Source of the DNA: Mucilaginibacter sp. Bleaf8
Lineage (GTDB): Bacteria > Bacteroidota > Bacteroidia > Sphingobacteriales > Sphingobacteriaceae
Length of the DNA stretch: 64,000 nucleotides
Reading direction: 5' to 3'
NCBI RefSeq assembly: GCF_018390515.1
Contig: NZ_JAHBBK010000001.1
Span: forward strand, 744,001 to 808,000
Of the stretch, positions 7,864 through 16,035 are shown piece by piece. Each line of letters opens with the position of its first letter. The first letter of the stretch is position 1. Made by a program: the position numbers and the translations under genes. Under the pieces are notes generated by a model, which saw nothing but the letters and a program-made list of their open reading frames with translations, had not been told where the DNA came from and did no database searches.

Positions 7864-8892
7864 ATGAAATACAACTTTTTAGGTAATACCGGCCTTGTGG
7901 TTTCTGAGATATGCTTTGGTACTATGACCTTTGGCGGCAAAGGCTATTGGGAAGCTATTGGCCAGATTCAGCAGCAGGAGGTTAATGAATTGATGAAGAC
8001 CGTAGTAGACTCGGGCATCAATTTTATTGACACAGCGAATGTATACTCGTTCGGCGAATCGGAAAAGTTATTGGGGCAATCCATTAAAGACTTAGGCCTG
8101 AAGCGCGAAGAGCTGGTTATTGCTACCAAAGTTCGTGGCCGCATGGGCGAAGGTCCGAACAATGTTGGCCTGTCACGATACCACATCTTTCAATCCGTAA
8201 ATGAAAGCTTACAGCGCTTACAGATGGATCATATCGATATTCTATACGTGCATGGCGTTGATCCAAAAACACCAATTGAGGAAATCGTGAGATCATTAAA
8301 CGACATTGTACTTAGCGGCAAAGTACGCTATGTAGCCGTTTGCAACTGGCCGGCCTGGATGGTAATGAAAGGTATCGGCATTGCCGAAAAGCATGGCTGG
8401 AACAAGTTTGCCGGCCTGCAATACTTTTACTCATTAGCAGGCCGTGATATTGAACGGGAGATATTGCCGCTTGCTGCAGAAGAGAATCTAGCCGTGATGC
8501 CATGGAGCCCGTTGGCAGGAGGTTTTTTATCAGGTAAATACACCCGTAACAATGAAAAAGCCGGCGATTCGCGCCGCGATGAGTTCGACTTCCCACCTAT
8601 CAATAAAGATAAAACTTATGATATAATTGATGTAATTGCGGAGATTGGGAAGCAGCACAACGCCTCGCCTGCCGGCATAGCGCTGGCATGGGTACGTCAG
8701 CAAAAAGGCATTACCAGCACCATAATCGGTGCTAAACGCCCTGAGCAATTGCAAGACAACATCAACTCTACCAGTATTGAGCTATCTGCAGAAGACCTGA
8801 AACGTATAGATGAGGTTAGCGCCCTACCCAAAGAATACCCGGGCTGGATGGTTGAACGCCAATCGCAAGACAGAAATATTAATAAAGGATAA
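7864..8892 (+). CDS. Aldo/keto reductase
   Basis: This 342-residue NADPH-dependent oxidoreductase has the AKR (beta/alpha)8 fold. The N-terminus LGNTGLVVSEICFGTMTFGG is typical of the YghZ/Tas-like AKR families. The catalytic tetrad is visible as Asp in DTANVYSFG (about 58) with the following Tyr, Lys in ATKVRGR and His in YVHGVD. The C-terminal IIGAKRPEQLQDNI block binds the cofactor phosphate. The substrate is unknown. It is monocistronic and ends at a bidirectional terminator. Confidence 0.95.
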   Translation: MKYNFLGNTGLVVSEICFGTMTFGGKGYWEAIGQIQQQEVNELMKTVVDSGINFIDTANVYSFGESEKLLGQSIKDLGLKREELVIATKVRGRMGEGPNNVGLSRYHIFQSVNESLQRLQMDHIDILYVHGVDPKTPIEEIVRSLNDIVLSGKVRYVAVCNWPAWMVMKGIGIAEKHGWNKFAGLQYFYSLAGRDIEREILPLAAEENLAVMPWSPLAGGFLSGKYTRNNEKAGDSRRDEFDFPPINKDKTYDIIDVIAEIGKQHNASPAGIALAWVRQQKGITSTIIGAKRPEQLQDNINSTSIELSAEDLKRIDEVSALPKEYPGWMVERQSQDRNINKG

Positions 8893-8898
8893 ACATAG

Positions 8899-8930
8899 GA
8901 AGGTTCATGGCAGATAGGCTATGAACCTTC
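8899..8930. terminator. Bidirectional hairpin terminator
   Basis: Perfect 10-bp arms GAAGGTTCAT and ATGAACCTTC enclose a 12-base loop between the converging aldo/keto reductase and threonine aldolase genes. Confidence 0.65.
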
Positions 8931-8940
8931 GTTTACTTAT

Positions 8941-9957
8941 TTAAAGACTCTTCAATACACCTACCACATACTCAACCTGCTCGGGGCGCACATCCAGGTG
9001 GGTTACAAAGCGAATACGTTTGGCATCGGTACAACCAGCTTTAATACCCTTTTCTGCTAATTTGGCAACGATAGCATCAGCCGGGCCTTCTGTATCAAAC
9101 AGCACCAGATTGGTCTCAACCGGTACAATATCAGTTACCCACGAGCATTTACTTAACTCATCGGCCATAATTTGCGCATGCTGATGGTCAATATTCAACC
9201 GCTCCACATGGTGGTCCAAGGCGTAAATGCCCGCAGCCGCCAAGAAGCCAGCCTGGCGCCAGCCACCGCCTAACACCTTACGTATGCGGCGCGCATAAGT
9301 AATAGTTTCCTTATCGGCCAGTAATACTGACCCTACCGGTGTACCTAATCCTTTAGACAAGCAAACGGAAATGCCATCAAAATACTTACCATAATCAACC
9401 GTTTTATCCCCTGTGCGCACAAGGGCGTTAAATACGCGTGCACCATCTAAGTGCAGCTTTAAACTATGGCGCTGGCAAAGTTCGGCTATAGGTGCAATTT
9501 GCTCAAGGGTATAGCATTTACCGCCGCCTTTGTTTACGGTATTTTCGAGCACCACCAAACTGGTATTCGGGTAATGAATGTTGCCACGGGCGTTAATCTC
9601 CGGCTCAATCATTTCCGCAGTCAAAATCCCACGCTCCCCATTCAGCAATCGCGTTGATACTGCTGAATTAAACGCAATGCCGCCGCCCTCATAACGGTAC
9701 ACATGCGCAGTTTGGTCGGCAATCAGTTCATCAAGCGGCTGGGTGAAGCATTTGATGGCTATCTGATTTGTCATCGTGCCCGAAGGGCAAAACAAACCGG
9801 CCTCCATGCCAAACATCGCAGCAGCTTTGGCTTCCAGTTCATTCACGGTTTCATCTTCGCCATATACATCATCCCCCACTTTAGCGCTCCACATAGCTTC
9901 GAGCATGCCGGGCGTGGGTTTGGTTACAGTATCACTGCGCAAGTCAACGGTCATCAT
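8941..9957 (-). CDS. ltaE: Low-specificity L-threonine aldolase
   Basis: This 338-residue PLP enzyme of the beta-eliminating-lyase fold cleaves L-threonine or L-allo-threonine to glycine and acetaldehyde. The N-terminal DLRSDTVTKPTPGM signature, the GDDVYGEDETVNELE block at 28-42 and the PLP lysine in CLSKGLGTPVGS (Lys202) are all intact, as is HLDGARVFNA at 169-178. Two consecutive ATG codons are available (9957 and 9954). It is divergent from the secreted protein gene at 10009. Confidence 0.94.
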   Translation of the reverse strand: MMTVDLRSDTVTKPTPGMLEAMWSAKVGDDVYGEDETVNELEAKAAAMFGMEAGLFCPSGTMTNQIAIKCFTQPLDELIADQTAHVYRYEGGGIAFNSAVSTRLLNGERGILTAEMIEPEINARGNIHYPNTSLVVLENTVNKGGGKCYTLEQIAPIAELCQRHSLKLHLDGARVFNALVRTGDKTVDYGKYFDGISVCLSKGLGTPVGSVLLADKETITYARRIRKVLGGGWRQAGFLAAAGIYALDHHVERLNIDHQHAQIMADELSKCSWVTDIVPVETNLVLFDTEGPADAIVAKLAEKGIKAGCTDAKRIRFVTHLDVRPEQVEYVVGVLKSL

Positions 9958-9981
9958 ATTTTCTGTAGTGTTTTATAATCG

Positions 9982-9989
9982 TAGTTTTG
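9982..9989 (+). promoter_or_regulatory. Predicted -7 element TAGTTTTG for the 10009 gene
   Basis: Exact match to TAnnTTTG, ending 19 bases before the ATG at 10009. No clear -33 TTG. Confidence 0.5.
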
Positions 9990-10008
9990 CATCAAATATC
10001 TAAATCTT

Positions 10009-10659
10009 ATGCGGTCATTTTTACTGTTATTGTGTATTTTCAGTGTTACATTTTCGGCTAAAGCGCAGCTGTTTAGTAAAAGCTGGCAGCAAGGATATTA
10101 TTGTGATGCTTCAGGGCACAAATTCAGCGGACTATTGCATCATGCCCAGCCCGAAGCTTCTGTATTTAAAAAGAGAGGCGACTATATAACTTTCAAAGCC
10201 GATCAGAACACTAAACAAGTAAAAATACATTCCGATTCCATCAGCGCATTTGTTATCGGAGCGGATAGCTTTACGGTATCGCATCTTAAACCGTTAGAAA
10301 AATTTCCATTTTTACAGGTTGTCATTAACCGCCCGGTTAAACTTTTTTTCTCAGGCATTACGCCAAGTGTAATACCCATAGTGGGCGGGCCGGCATTGGC
10401 TATTGCAGGTAGTGCCATAGCCGGCGTTGCAATTAGCGCTCCCGGCAACTCTGCTTATTACTTTGGCTCTGATCCGGATAATCTGATGTTATTGACAAAC
10501 AAAAACTTCATTGAAGTTATGACGCTGGTGATGGCTGACAAGCCAGACGTGGTAGAAAAAGTCAAAAATAAAGCCTTTAAGTACCGCACCTTACCTGACT
10601 TATTAATGTATTACCAAACGGGAGTTATGCCGAAAAAGCAAAATGATGACATTTATTAA
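10009..10659 (+). CDS. Secreted protein of unknown function, paralogue of the next gene
   Basis: I do not recognise a named family. This 216-residue protein has a Sec signal peptide ending near AKAQ (residue 20). It shares with its neighbour an N-terminal W-Q-x-GYxxDxxGxKxxGL motif, a central DSFTVSH-like segment, and a C-terminal YYFGxxPxxxxxxTxxNFxxVMxxxMADxP block ending in an L-x-x-YY motif. The middle (about 120-150) is a hydrophobic Gly/Ala/Pro-rich stretch. It is likely periplasmic or envelope-attached. The gap to its paralogue is 56 bases, so the two form a tandem duplication and probably one operon. Confidence 0.8.
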   Translation: MRSFLLLLCIFSVTFSAKAQLFSKSWQQGYYCDASGHKFSGLLHHAQPEASVFKKRGDYITFKADQNTKQVKIHSDSISAFVIGADSFTVSHLKPLEKFPFLQVVINRPVKLFFSGITPSVIPIVGGPALAIAGSAIAGVAISAPGNSAYYFGSDPDNLMLLTNKNFIEVMTLVMADKPDVVEKVKNKAFKYRTLPDLLMYYQTGVMPKKQNDDIY

Positions 10660-10715
10660 AGGCAATAGAGCTACCTTCAATAAGTAAATCCAGTTAATAA
10701 CGTTATAGTGTTGAA

Positions 10716-11402
10716 ATGAAATACAAGTTTTTATTACTGATTCCTTTTTTAACGATTTGTCATATCGCATCTGCCCAAAAATGGCAGCCGGGTTATTTTT
10801 ATGACACCAAAGGCAATAAAGTAACCGGGCTGATTCAAAGCAACCCATCGGGCAAAGGCCCTATAAAAACCGAAGGCTTTATAGTTTACAAAGACAGCGA
10901 AAAAGCAAACGAAGTTAAGTTAAGCGCAAGTGATATCAGATACTACGTGGCCGGTAAAGACAGCTTTGTGGTTGCCCATGCCCCTCAAAATGAAACTTGG
11001 TCACGTCATGAAATTGATTTTGTGAGAGTTGAGTTAGACGAGCCCTTGAAACTTTATGTATACGGTGGCGGCAGTAAAGGCAGCGGTGGCTTTAAAATAC
11101 GCCCGGATGTTGGCTTTGGTATTGGCGGTGGCAGTTTTGGTGGCTATGGTGGCGGCGGTGTAGGTATATCTTTGGGCAACGGCGGTGGTGGTTCATCGCG
11201 CACAGTATATTATTTTGGTGCTACGCCGGCCGAGATGAACCAGGTAACACCGCAAAACTTTGTTGATGTGATGAGCGACATTATGGCCGACGAACCCCTG
11301 GCGTTAGAAGCTATCCAAACCGGCAAATACCGCCTGGAAAAAATGCCGCAGCTCATCAACTATTATCGCCAGCTAAAAGCACACAACAAACCGAACAACT
11401 AA
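10716..11402 (+). CDS. Secreted protein of unknown function with Gly-rich insert, paralogue of the previous gene
   Basis: A 228-residue secreted protein (signal peptide ending near ASAQ) with the same beginning (WQPGYFYDTKGNKVTGL) and end (YYFGATP, TPQNFVDVMSDIMADEP, LINYY) as its upstream neighbour. Where the neighbour has a hydrophobic segment, this copy has a glycine-rich stretch at about 115-165 with repeated GGG/GxGGG units. The conserved flanks with a replaced centre suggest duplication followed by divergence of one functional loop. Function is unknown; there are no catalytic motifs that I recognise. Confidence 0.8.
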   Translation: MKYKFLLLIPFLTICHIASAQKWQPGYFYDTKGNKVTGLIQSNPSGKGPIKTEGFIVYKDSEKANEVKLSASDIRYYVAGKDSFVVAHAPQNETWSRHEIDFVRVELDEPLKLYVYGGGSKGSGGFKIRPDVGFGIGGGSFGGYGGGGVGISLGNGGGGSSRTVYYFGATPAEMNQVTPQNFVDVMSDIMADEPLALEAIQTGKYRLEKMPQLINYYRQLKAHNKPNN

Positions 11403-11421
11403 GCTATTACTTTTCTAAGTA

Positions 11422-12636
11422 TTAAGCCGGTAGCAGGATATGTTCCTCGGGTTCACTTACTTTACCATCGTCTGATTTACGTTCGCTTTTATCAGCAAAA
11501 CTTTTGAATAGCATCTCGTAAACCAGCATTCCCCACACAATAATATAGGGCCATACTTTAACCGCATAGCGGCTAAAGTATGGTTTACGTATTGATGAAG
11601 GTACCGCATCGGTTGATATAAGCGCAGCTACTACAGCAATCAATATAAAAAAAGTGACGGTATTTTTGCTGAATGGTTGCGGCTGTAAAACGAGGTACAA
11701 TATAGCGCCTGCTGTAGCTATGATGTAGGTCGGCGGCTCGGATCCGGTGCTGAATATAACTACGGTAATAAGAGCTGCAGCCAGTGCATACAATCTGAAT
11801 TTTAGATATTGATATTGTTTAAATCTTAATAAGCTCAAGCCCAAACACAAAGCGGCACCAATTAAGAATGGCAGATTAGGCACATTCAAGCTATCGGTTA
11901 CCCTTCGCAGTACGCCCATAACTGATAAATCCTGGGCGGAAAACAGCGTCATGTTCTGCAGGTTTTTGGTATGCAGCGCTTCCCACCAATCAGCATAAGA
12001 TTGCACAATAAAATGCGGACTGGATAGCAGCATAGGTAACACAAACCATACCCCGCTCCAGATTACGCACCAGGTTATGAATGTCTTTTTCCGCTTGGAA
12101 AATACAAAGAACATTAATCCGGCTACAGGGTATAATTTAATCAGGGTACCCAATACAATAAATAATGTAGCCCACTCCTCCCGCTTCTTCTCAACCAAAA
12201 CAAAGCTGAATATCAAAAACGCGGCAATGATGGGATTAAATTGTATAGCATGCTGTGCATTGGCAAACTCAATACTACAGCATAAAAGCAGCAACACTTT
12301 CGATTTATTATTTACTGGCAGCAAGTTAATGGCCCAGATGAAAACAAGTGCATTAGCTACATTCCACAACAAAAAGCCCCATGCAACAGGCAAAACGGCA
12401 AATGGCGCTACCACCACACTAAATGCCGGACCATAATGATTGGTATCAAAGTATTGGCTGGGATATGATGCATATAAATTTGTTTGAATACGTGTGTGAT
12501 GATAAACCTGCTCAAAAATACTGTAGTTATTATATCGATTACCAAAGTATTTAAACTGCCAGCAATAAACACTCACCAGCGCATATAACAGGCACACCCA
12601 GGTGTAACTGCTTAAATAGGGGAACTTTTTAAACAT
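11422..12636 (-). CDS. Membrane glycosyltransferase, GT87/DUF2029-like
   Basis: This 404-residue polytopic protein has about ten hydrophobic segments. An early periplasmic loop contains NHYGPAFSVVVAPFAVLP and a later loop carries GTLIKLYPVAGL. The DUF2029/GT87 family of polyprenyl-phosphate-sugar-dependent mannosyltransferase-like enzymes shows this GP-x-F/Y and K-x-xP pattern. It probably transfers a sugar from a lipid carrier on the outer face of the inner membrane. The last 25 residues are a charged cytosolic tail. An 18-base palindrome (12637-12654) abuts the start codon. Confidence 0.75.
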   Translation of the reverse strand: MFKKFPYLSSYTWVCLLYALVSVYCWQFKYFGNRYNNYSIFEQVYHHTRIQTNLYASYPSQYFDTNHYGPAFSVVVAPFAVLPVAWGFLLWNVANALVFIWAINLLPVNNKSKVLLLLCCSIEFANAQHAIQFNPIIAAFLIFSFVLVEKKREEWATLFIVLGTLIKLYPVAGLMFFVFSKRKKTFITWCVIWSGVWFVLPMLLSSPHFIVQSYADWWEALHTKNLQNMTLFSAQDLSVMGVLRRVTDSLNVPNLPFLIGAALCLGLSLLRFKQYQYLKFRLYALAAALITVVIFSTGSEPPTYIIATAGAILYLVLQPQPFSKNTVTFFILIAVVAALISTDAVPSSIRKPYFSRYAVKVWPYIIVWGMLVYEMLFKSFADKSERKSDDGKVSEPEEHILLPA

Positions 12637-12654
12637 CGTAACAAGAATGTTACG
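12637..12654. promoter_or_regulatory. Palindrome CGTAAC-N6-GTTACG next to the GT87 start
   Basis: A perfect 6+6-base dyad with a 6-base centre begins directly upstream of the start codon at 12636-12634. Its position between any promoter and the ATG suits an operator. No cognate regulator is evident. Confidence 0.35.
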
Positions 12655-12686
12655 AATTTACATCGAAGAAGTATGATTCGCAAATA

Positions 12687-13901
12687 TTAAATATTATTTG
12701 CAATAACAAACCCACTGGCCCATGCCCACTGAAAGTTATAACCGCCCAGCCATCCGGTTACATCCACGCATTCACCGCCAAAAAACAGTCCGGGTACTTT
12801 TTTAGCTTCTAAAGTTTTGGATGATAGCTCCTTAGTACTTACACCGCCACGCATTACTTCGGCTTTATCGTATCCTTTATCCCCGGCGGGTTTAACCTTA
12901 AACTGATGTATGAGGTTGCTTATTTGTTCTAAGTCGGCCTTAGATAAGGAGGCTAAGTTTTTAGATAGCGGCAAGTATCCTGACAAGGCCTCGGCAAACT
13001 TGCGGGCGTATAAACCGGCCAGTAAATTTAGCAGTGTCTTTTTAGGGTTGGTAAGCCGTTCTTCGGTAATCACTTCCACAATATTTTGTTGCGGCAGCAT
13101 ATCCATAAAAAACTCCTGCCCTGCCTTCCAGTAAGAGGATAATTGTAAAATGGCAGGCCCGCTTAATCCCCAATGCGTAAATAAGATATTCTCCTCAAAG
13201 CTGATCTCATCATTCCAAACCCGGCAAAAAATACTGTTACCAGATAGCTGCTCATACCAGGGCAAATCTTTACCGGTGATGGTAAGCGGTACCAGGGCTG
13301 GCATTGGTTTAATTACCTCCAGGCCAAACTGGCGGGCAATTCGTAAACCAAAATCGGTAGCACCCAGCTTTTGCACGGGCAGCCCGCCTGTTGCTATTAC
13401 CAGTTTGGGCGTGCTTATGCGCTCCGTTCTACCATTTTGCTCATAGGTAATTGTAAAACTCTCCCCCGTATGTTCAACCGCTTTAACATCGGTGTTAAGC
13501 CAAATAGGTTGATCCAAATCGGCACACAAGCCCGTGAAAACATCTACAATATCTTTCGCCTTATTGGTTGTCGGAAAAAGTTGCCCTAAGGTTTTCTCCT
13601 GCCCTTCTATACCGTAGGTTTCAAAAAAACCGATGGTATCTTCAACCGTCCACTGTGAGAAGGCCGATTTGCAGAAATGAGGATTAGCCGAAATAAACTG
13701 CTGTGCCGAAGTATGCAGGTTGGTATAATTACACCGCCCGCCACCACTAATGAGTATCTTGGCTCCTGCACGATTGTTTTTTTCGAGAACAAGCGTACGC
13801 TTGCCTAAAAATCCGGCTTGCACGGCGCACATTAAACCGCATGCACCAGCACCGATTATAATGGCATCAAATTGGGTTTGTTTTGTTAAATTTGCACACA
13901 T
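12687..13901 (-). CDS. BaiN/HI0933-like NAD(P)/FAD-dependent oxidoreductase
   Basis: This 404-residue flavoprotein has the FAD-binding motif DAIIIGAGACGLMCA at about 12-26, the ISGGGRCNYTN block at about 53-63 and the C-terminal GLFFGGECVDVTGWLGGYNFQWAWASG signature of the HI0933 (YhiN/BaiN) family. The reaction is a flavin-dependent reduction or dehydrogenation of unknown substrate. The start at 13901 (MCANLTKQ) is the last ATG before the FAD motif. An upstream in-frame start at 14009 would run deep into nuoA and is unlikely. The start codon shares the tetranucleotide CATG with the divergent nuoA start. Confidence 0.9.
   Translation of the reverse strand: MCANLTKQTQFDAIIIGAGACGLMCAVQAGFLGKRTLVLEKNNRAGAKILISGGGRCNYTNLHTSAQQFISANPHFCKSAFSQWTVEDTIGFFETYGIEGQEKTLGQLFPTTNKAKDIVDVFTGLCADLDQPIWLNTDVKAVEHTGESFTITYEQNGRTERISTPKLVIATGGLPVQKLGATDFGLRIARQFGLEVIKPMPALVPLTITGKDLPWYEQLSGNSIFCRVWNDEISFEENILFTHWGLSGPAILQLSSYWKAGQEFFMDMLPQQNIVEVITEERLTNPKKTLLNLLAGLYARKFAEALSGYLPLSKNLASLSKADLEQISNLIHQFKVKPAGDKGYDKAEVMRGGVSTKELSSKTLEAKKVPGLFFGGECVDVTGWLGGYNFQWAWASGFVIANNI
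13887..13894 (+). promoter_or_regulatory. Predicted nuoA -7 element TAAATTTG
   Basis: Exact TAnnTTTG match lying within codons 3-5 of the divergent flavoprotein gene. It ends 5 bases before the nuoA ATG, so the message would be leaderless or nearly so. No convincing -33 TTG. Confidence 0.5.
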
Positions 13902-14508
13902 GAACGAGGTTTCGCAAATATCGGAATTTGGAAAGATATTTATCTTCCTGGTAGCGGGGTTTCTTTTGGTTGGGTTAACTTTGTTTTTAAATAAAATATT
14001 AGCCCCCAATAAACCGAACTATGAGAAGCTGACCTCGTACGAGTGCGGCGAGGAACCCGTAGGTAGCGCATGGATGCCTTTTAATACCCGCTTTTACATT
14101 ATTGCACTCATTTTTTTGCTGTTTGATGTAGAAATGGTATTTATTTTTCCTTGGGCTACCGTATATGCCGATTCGAAATTGATAGCCACCGACTCGCGCT
14201 GGGGTGTGTTTACACTGATAGAAATGTTTGTATTTGCCGGTATCCTGATTCTGGGACTGGTATATGTATGGTGTAAAGGCGACCTGGAATACATCAAGCC
14301 GAAGCAGGTGCTACCAACTGTGGATGTAAAAGTGCCGTTATCGTTGTATGATAAACTCAATTTGGAACAAAGCAACTACACCGTAAAAACTTTTGCTGCC
14401 GAACATAAAGCAGCCCCCGAACCTGCAATTCCCGTGACTGATACTACCGCTCCTGCCACCGCTAAAAAGCCTATGTTTAAACCATCATTTAAAAAACCCA
14501 ACCCATGA
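13900..14508 (+). CDS. nuoA: NADH-quinone oxidoreductase subunit A
   Basis: This membrane subunit of respiratory complex I has three transmembrane helices (about 10-32, 63-88, 100-124) and the conserved [12 protein letters not shown] loop at about 46-57. The [11 protein letters not shown] segment in helix 2 is diagnostic. At 202 residues it is clearly longer than the usual 120-150: after about residue 130 a soluble Ala/Pro/Lys-rich tail is added. It overlaps nuoB by four bases (ATGA), so translation is coupled. The start at 13900 follows from homology; its ATG overlaps the divergent flavoprotein start. Confidence 0.96.
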   Translation: MNEVSQISEFGKIFIFLVAGFLLVGLTLFLNKILAPNKPNYEKLTSYECGEEPVGSAWMPFNTRFYIIALIFLLFDVEMVFIFPWATVYADSKLIATDSRWGVFTLIEMFVFAGILILGLVYVWCKGDLEYIKPKQVLPTVDVKVPLSLYDKLNLEQSNYTVKTFAAEHKAAPEPAIPVTDTTAPATAKKPMFKPSFKKPNP

Positions 14509-14987
14509 ACCAGGAATCAATGAATGAAACAGGCGGCGTAGTGGTAACTAAGTTGAACGACCTGCTTAACTGGGCCCGGATGTCATCCCTGTGGCCGCTT
14601 AGCTTTGGTATTGCCTGCTGCGCCATCGAAATGATGGGTATGTATGCCTCCACTTATGATGTGGATCGTTTTGGCGTTTTCCCGCGCCCATCGGCACGCC
14701 AGGCAGATGTGATTATCATAGCAGGTACCGTTACTTTTAAAATGGCTGAGCGCATTAAACGCTTGTATGAACAAATGCCCGAGCCCAGATATGTGATCTC
14801 GATGGGGTCGTGCTCTAACTGCGGCGGGCCTTACTGGCAGCATGGTTATCATGTGGTAAAAGGTGTTGACCGGGTGATACCAGTTGATGTATATGTGCAA
14901 GGTTGTCCGCCAAGACCAGAAGCACTGATTGGTGCGATATTAGAATTGCAGAAAAAAATTGAAGGCGAGCAACTCATTACCGTCTAA
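14505..14987 (+). CDS. nuoB: NADH-quinone oxidoreductase subunit B
   Basis: This 160-residue peripheral-arm subunit carries cluster N2, the last iron-sulfur centre before quinone. The four ligands are visible: the adjacent cysteines in [12 protein letters not shown] (about 38-39), Cys in [10 protein letters not shown] (about 103) and Cys in VQGCPPRPE (about 133). It is translationally coupled to nuoA. No nuoC follows; the next complex I genes (nuoCD) are almost 6 kb away. Confidence 0.97.
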   Translation: MNQESMNETGGVVVTKLNDLLNWARMSSLWPLSFGIACCAIEMMGMYASTYDVDRFGVFPRPSARQADVIIIAGTVTFKMAERIKRLYEQMPEPRYVISMGSCSNCGGPYWQHGYHVVKGVDRVIPVDVYVQGCPPRPEALIGAILELQKKIEGEQLITV

Positions 14988-14996
14988 TAGCTATCA

Positions 14997-15923
14997 TTAC
15001 TTGTTAATCAATTCCACTACCTGCCTGAAAGCCAGCCTGGCTTCGGGCATCGGGAATAGTATCCAGTCGTGGATCATGTGCTCATATTCATAAAAGTTTA
15101 TTGCCACGTTTTGCTCGTCCGCAAGTCCTTTTAATTTATGGGCATCAGGATTTAATATATCATCAGTACCTGTAAATAAGCTGATCGGCGCTAAGTTTTG
15201 TAATGGCCCATATAGCGGGCTTACCAAATAGTCGGTCATCTCCCTATCGCCGGCATGCATGCGTCCCAGCTTACTATCGCCGGTTACGGAGAGCAAGGGG
15301 TCGCGCTTATCTACTTCTTTCATTTCCGGATTGGTCATGGAAACATCCAGCCACGGCGAAAGCAAAATGATTTTAGATGGTTGCGGCACTTGCTCCATGC
15401 TAAATTTTTGCGCCAGCGATAAAGCCAGATTTCCGCCTGCCGAATCGCCCATTAAAATAATCTCGGCTCCGTTTGCTTTGATTAGTGCATTCTTATATAC
15501 CTTCTCTCCCATGCTTATACGCTCCTTGTAGCTGTAGTCAGGCAGCAAGGGATAATCTGGAGCAATCACCGTACAGCGGGCCTGTTTAACCAGTTGCGTA
15601 ATCAATTTCCAGTGGTATATGGAAAAATTAAGCACATATGCACCGCCATGAAAAAACAGCACATGCTTTTTGGTATTAACGCCTGTAGGTTTCAGGGTGA
15701 AAACATTGCGCCCTTCCACCTTCTGAGTTGTAACGCCTATTCCTTCGAGCAAGTGTGCCGGTGGCGTGGGCTTATTAGCTTTCTCAATCCGGTCAGAAAA
15801 ACTTGGGTTGTTAAGTTGTTTCTTTAACCTTGCCAACCTTAAAACCAGCCGCAGCAAACGGCTTCGTAAACTTTGGCCTTTATGATGAAAATCAACTGCT
15901 TTTTTTTGCATACCCATAATCAT
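14997..15923 (-). CDS. Alpha/beta hydrolase (hormone-sensitive-lipase-like esterase)
   Basis: This 308-residue esterase has the HSL-family oxyanion motif HGGAYV (about 91-96) and the nucleophile elbow GDSAGGN (about 160). Asp in GTDDILNPD and His in EHMIHDW complete the catalytic triad. An ester of a small acyl group is the likely substrate. The start is taken at the ATG 15923; further ATGs at 15917 and 15911 are possible, and the upstream GTG at 15935 is less likely. It ends 9 bases from the nuoB stop on the opposite strand, without a visible terminator. Confidence 0.9.
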   Translation of the reverse strand: MIMGMQKKAVDFHHKGQSLRSRLLRLVLRLARLKKQLNNPSFSDRIEKANKPTPPAHLLEGIGVTTQKVEGRNVFTLKPTGVNTKKHVLFFHGGAYVLNFSIYHWKLITQLVKQARCTVIAPDYPLLPDYSYKERISMGEKVYKNALIKANGAEIILMGDSAGGNLALSLAQKFSMEQVPQPSKIILLSPWLDVSMTNPEMKEVDKRDPLLSVTGDSKLGRMHAGDREMTDYLVSPLYGPLQNLAPISLFTGTDDILNPDAHKLKGLADEQNVAINFYEYEHMIHDWILFPMPEARLAFRQVVELINK

Positions 15924-15981
15924 ATAGAATAACACTCAACCTGTTAAAGTTTAAAAAAACAACAGGTATACATCATAAAAA

Positions 15982-16006
15982 AGGGCTGCCTATTACAGAC
16001 AGCCCT
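15982..16006 (-). terminator. Intrinsic terminator after isocitrate dehydrogenase
   Basis: Read on the minus strand, the stem AGGGCTG/CAGCCCT with an 11-base loop is followed by a run of Ts. It lies about 30 bases after the isocitrate dehydrogenase stop. Confidence 0.6.
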
Positions 16007-16035
16007 AAACATATTAAATATATAATCCAGTTCTA

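Noticed and set aside
13902..14009. 36-residue N-terminal extension of the flavoprotein
   Set aside because: It would overlap nuoA by over 100 bases; the family begins just before the FAD motif, matching the start at 13901.
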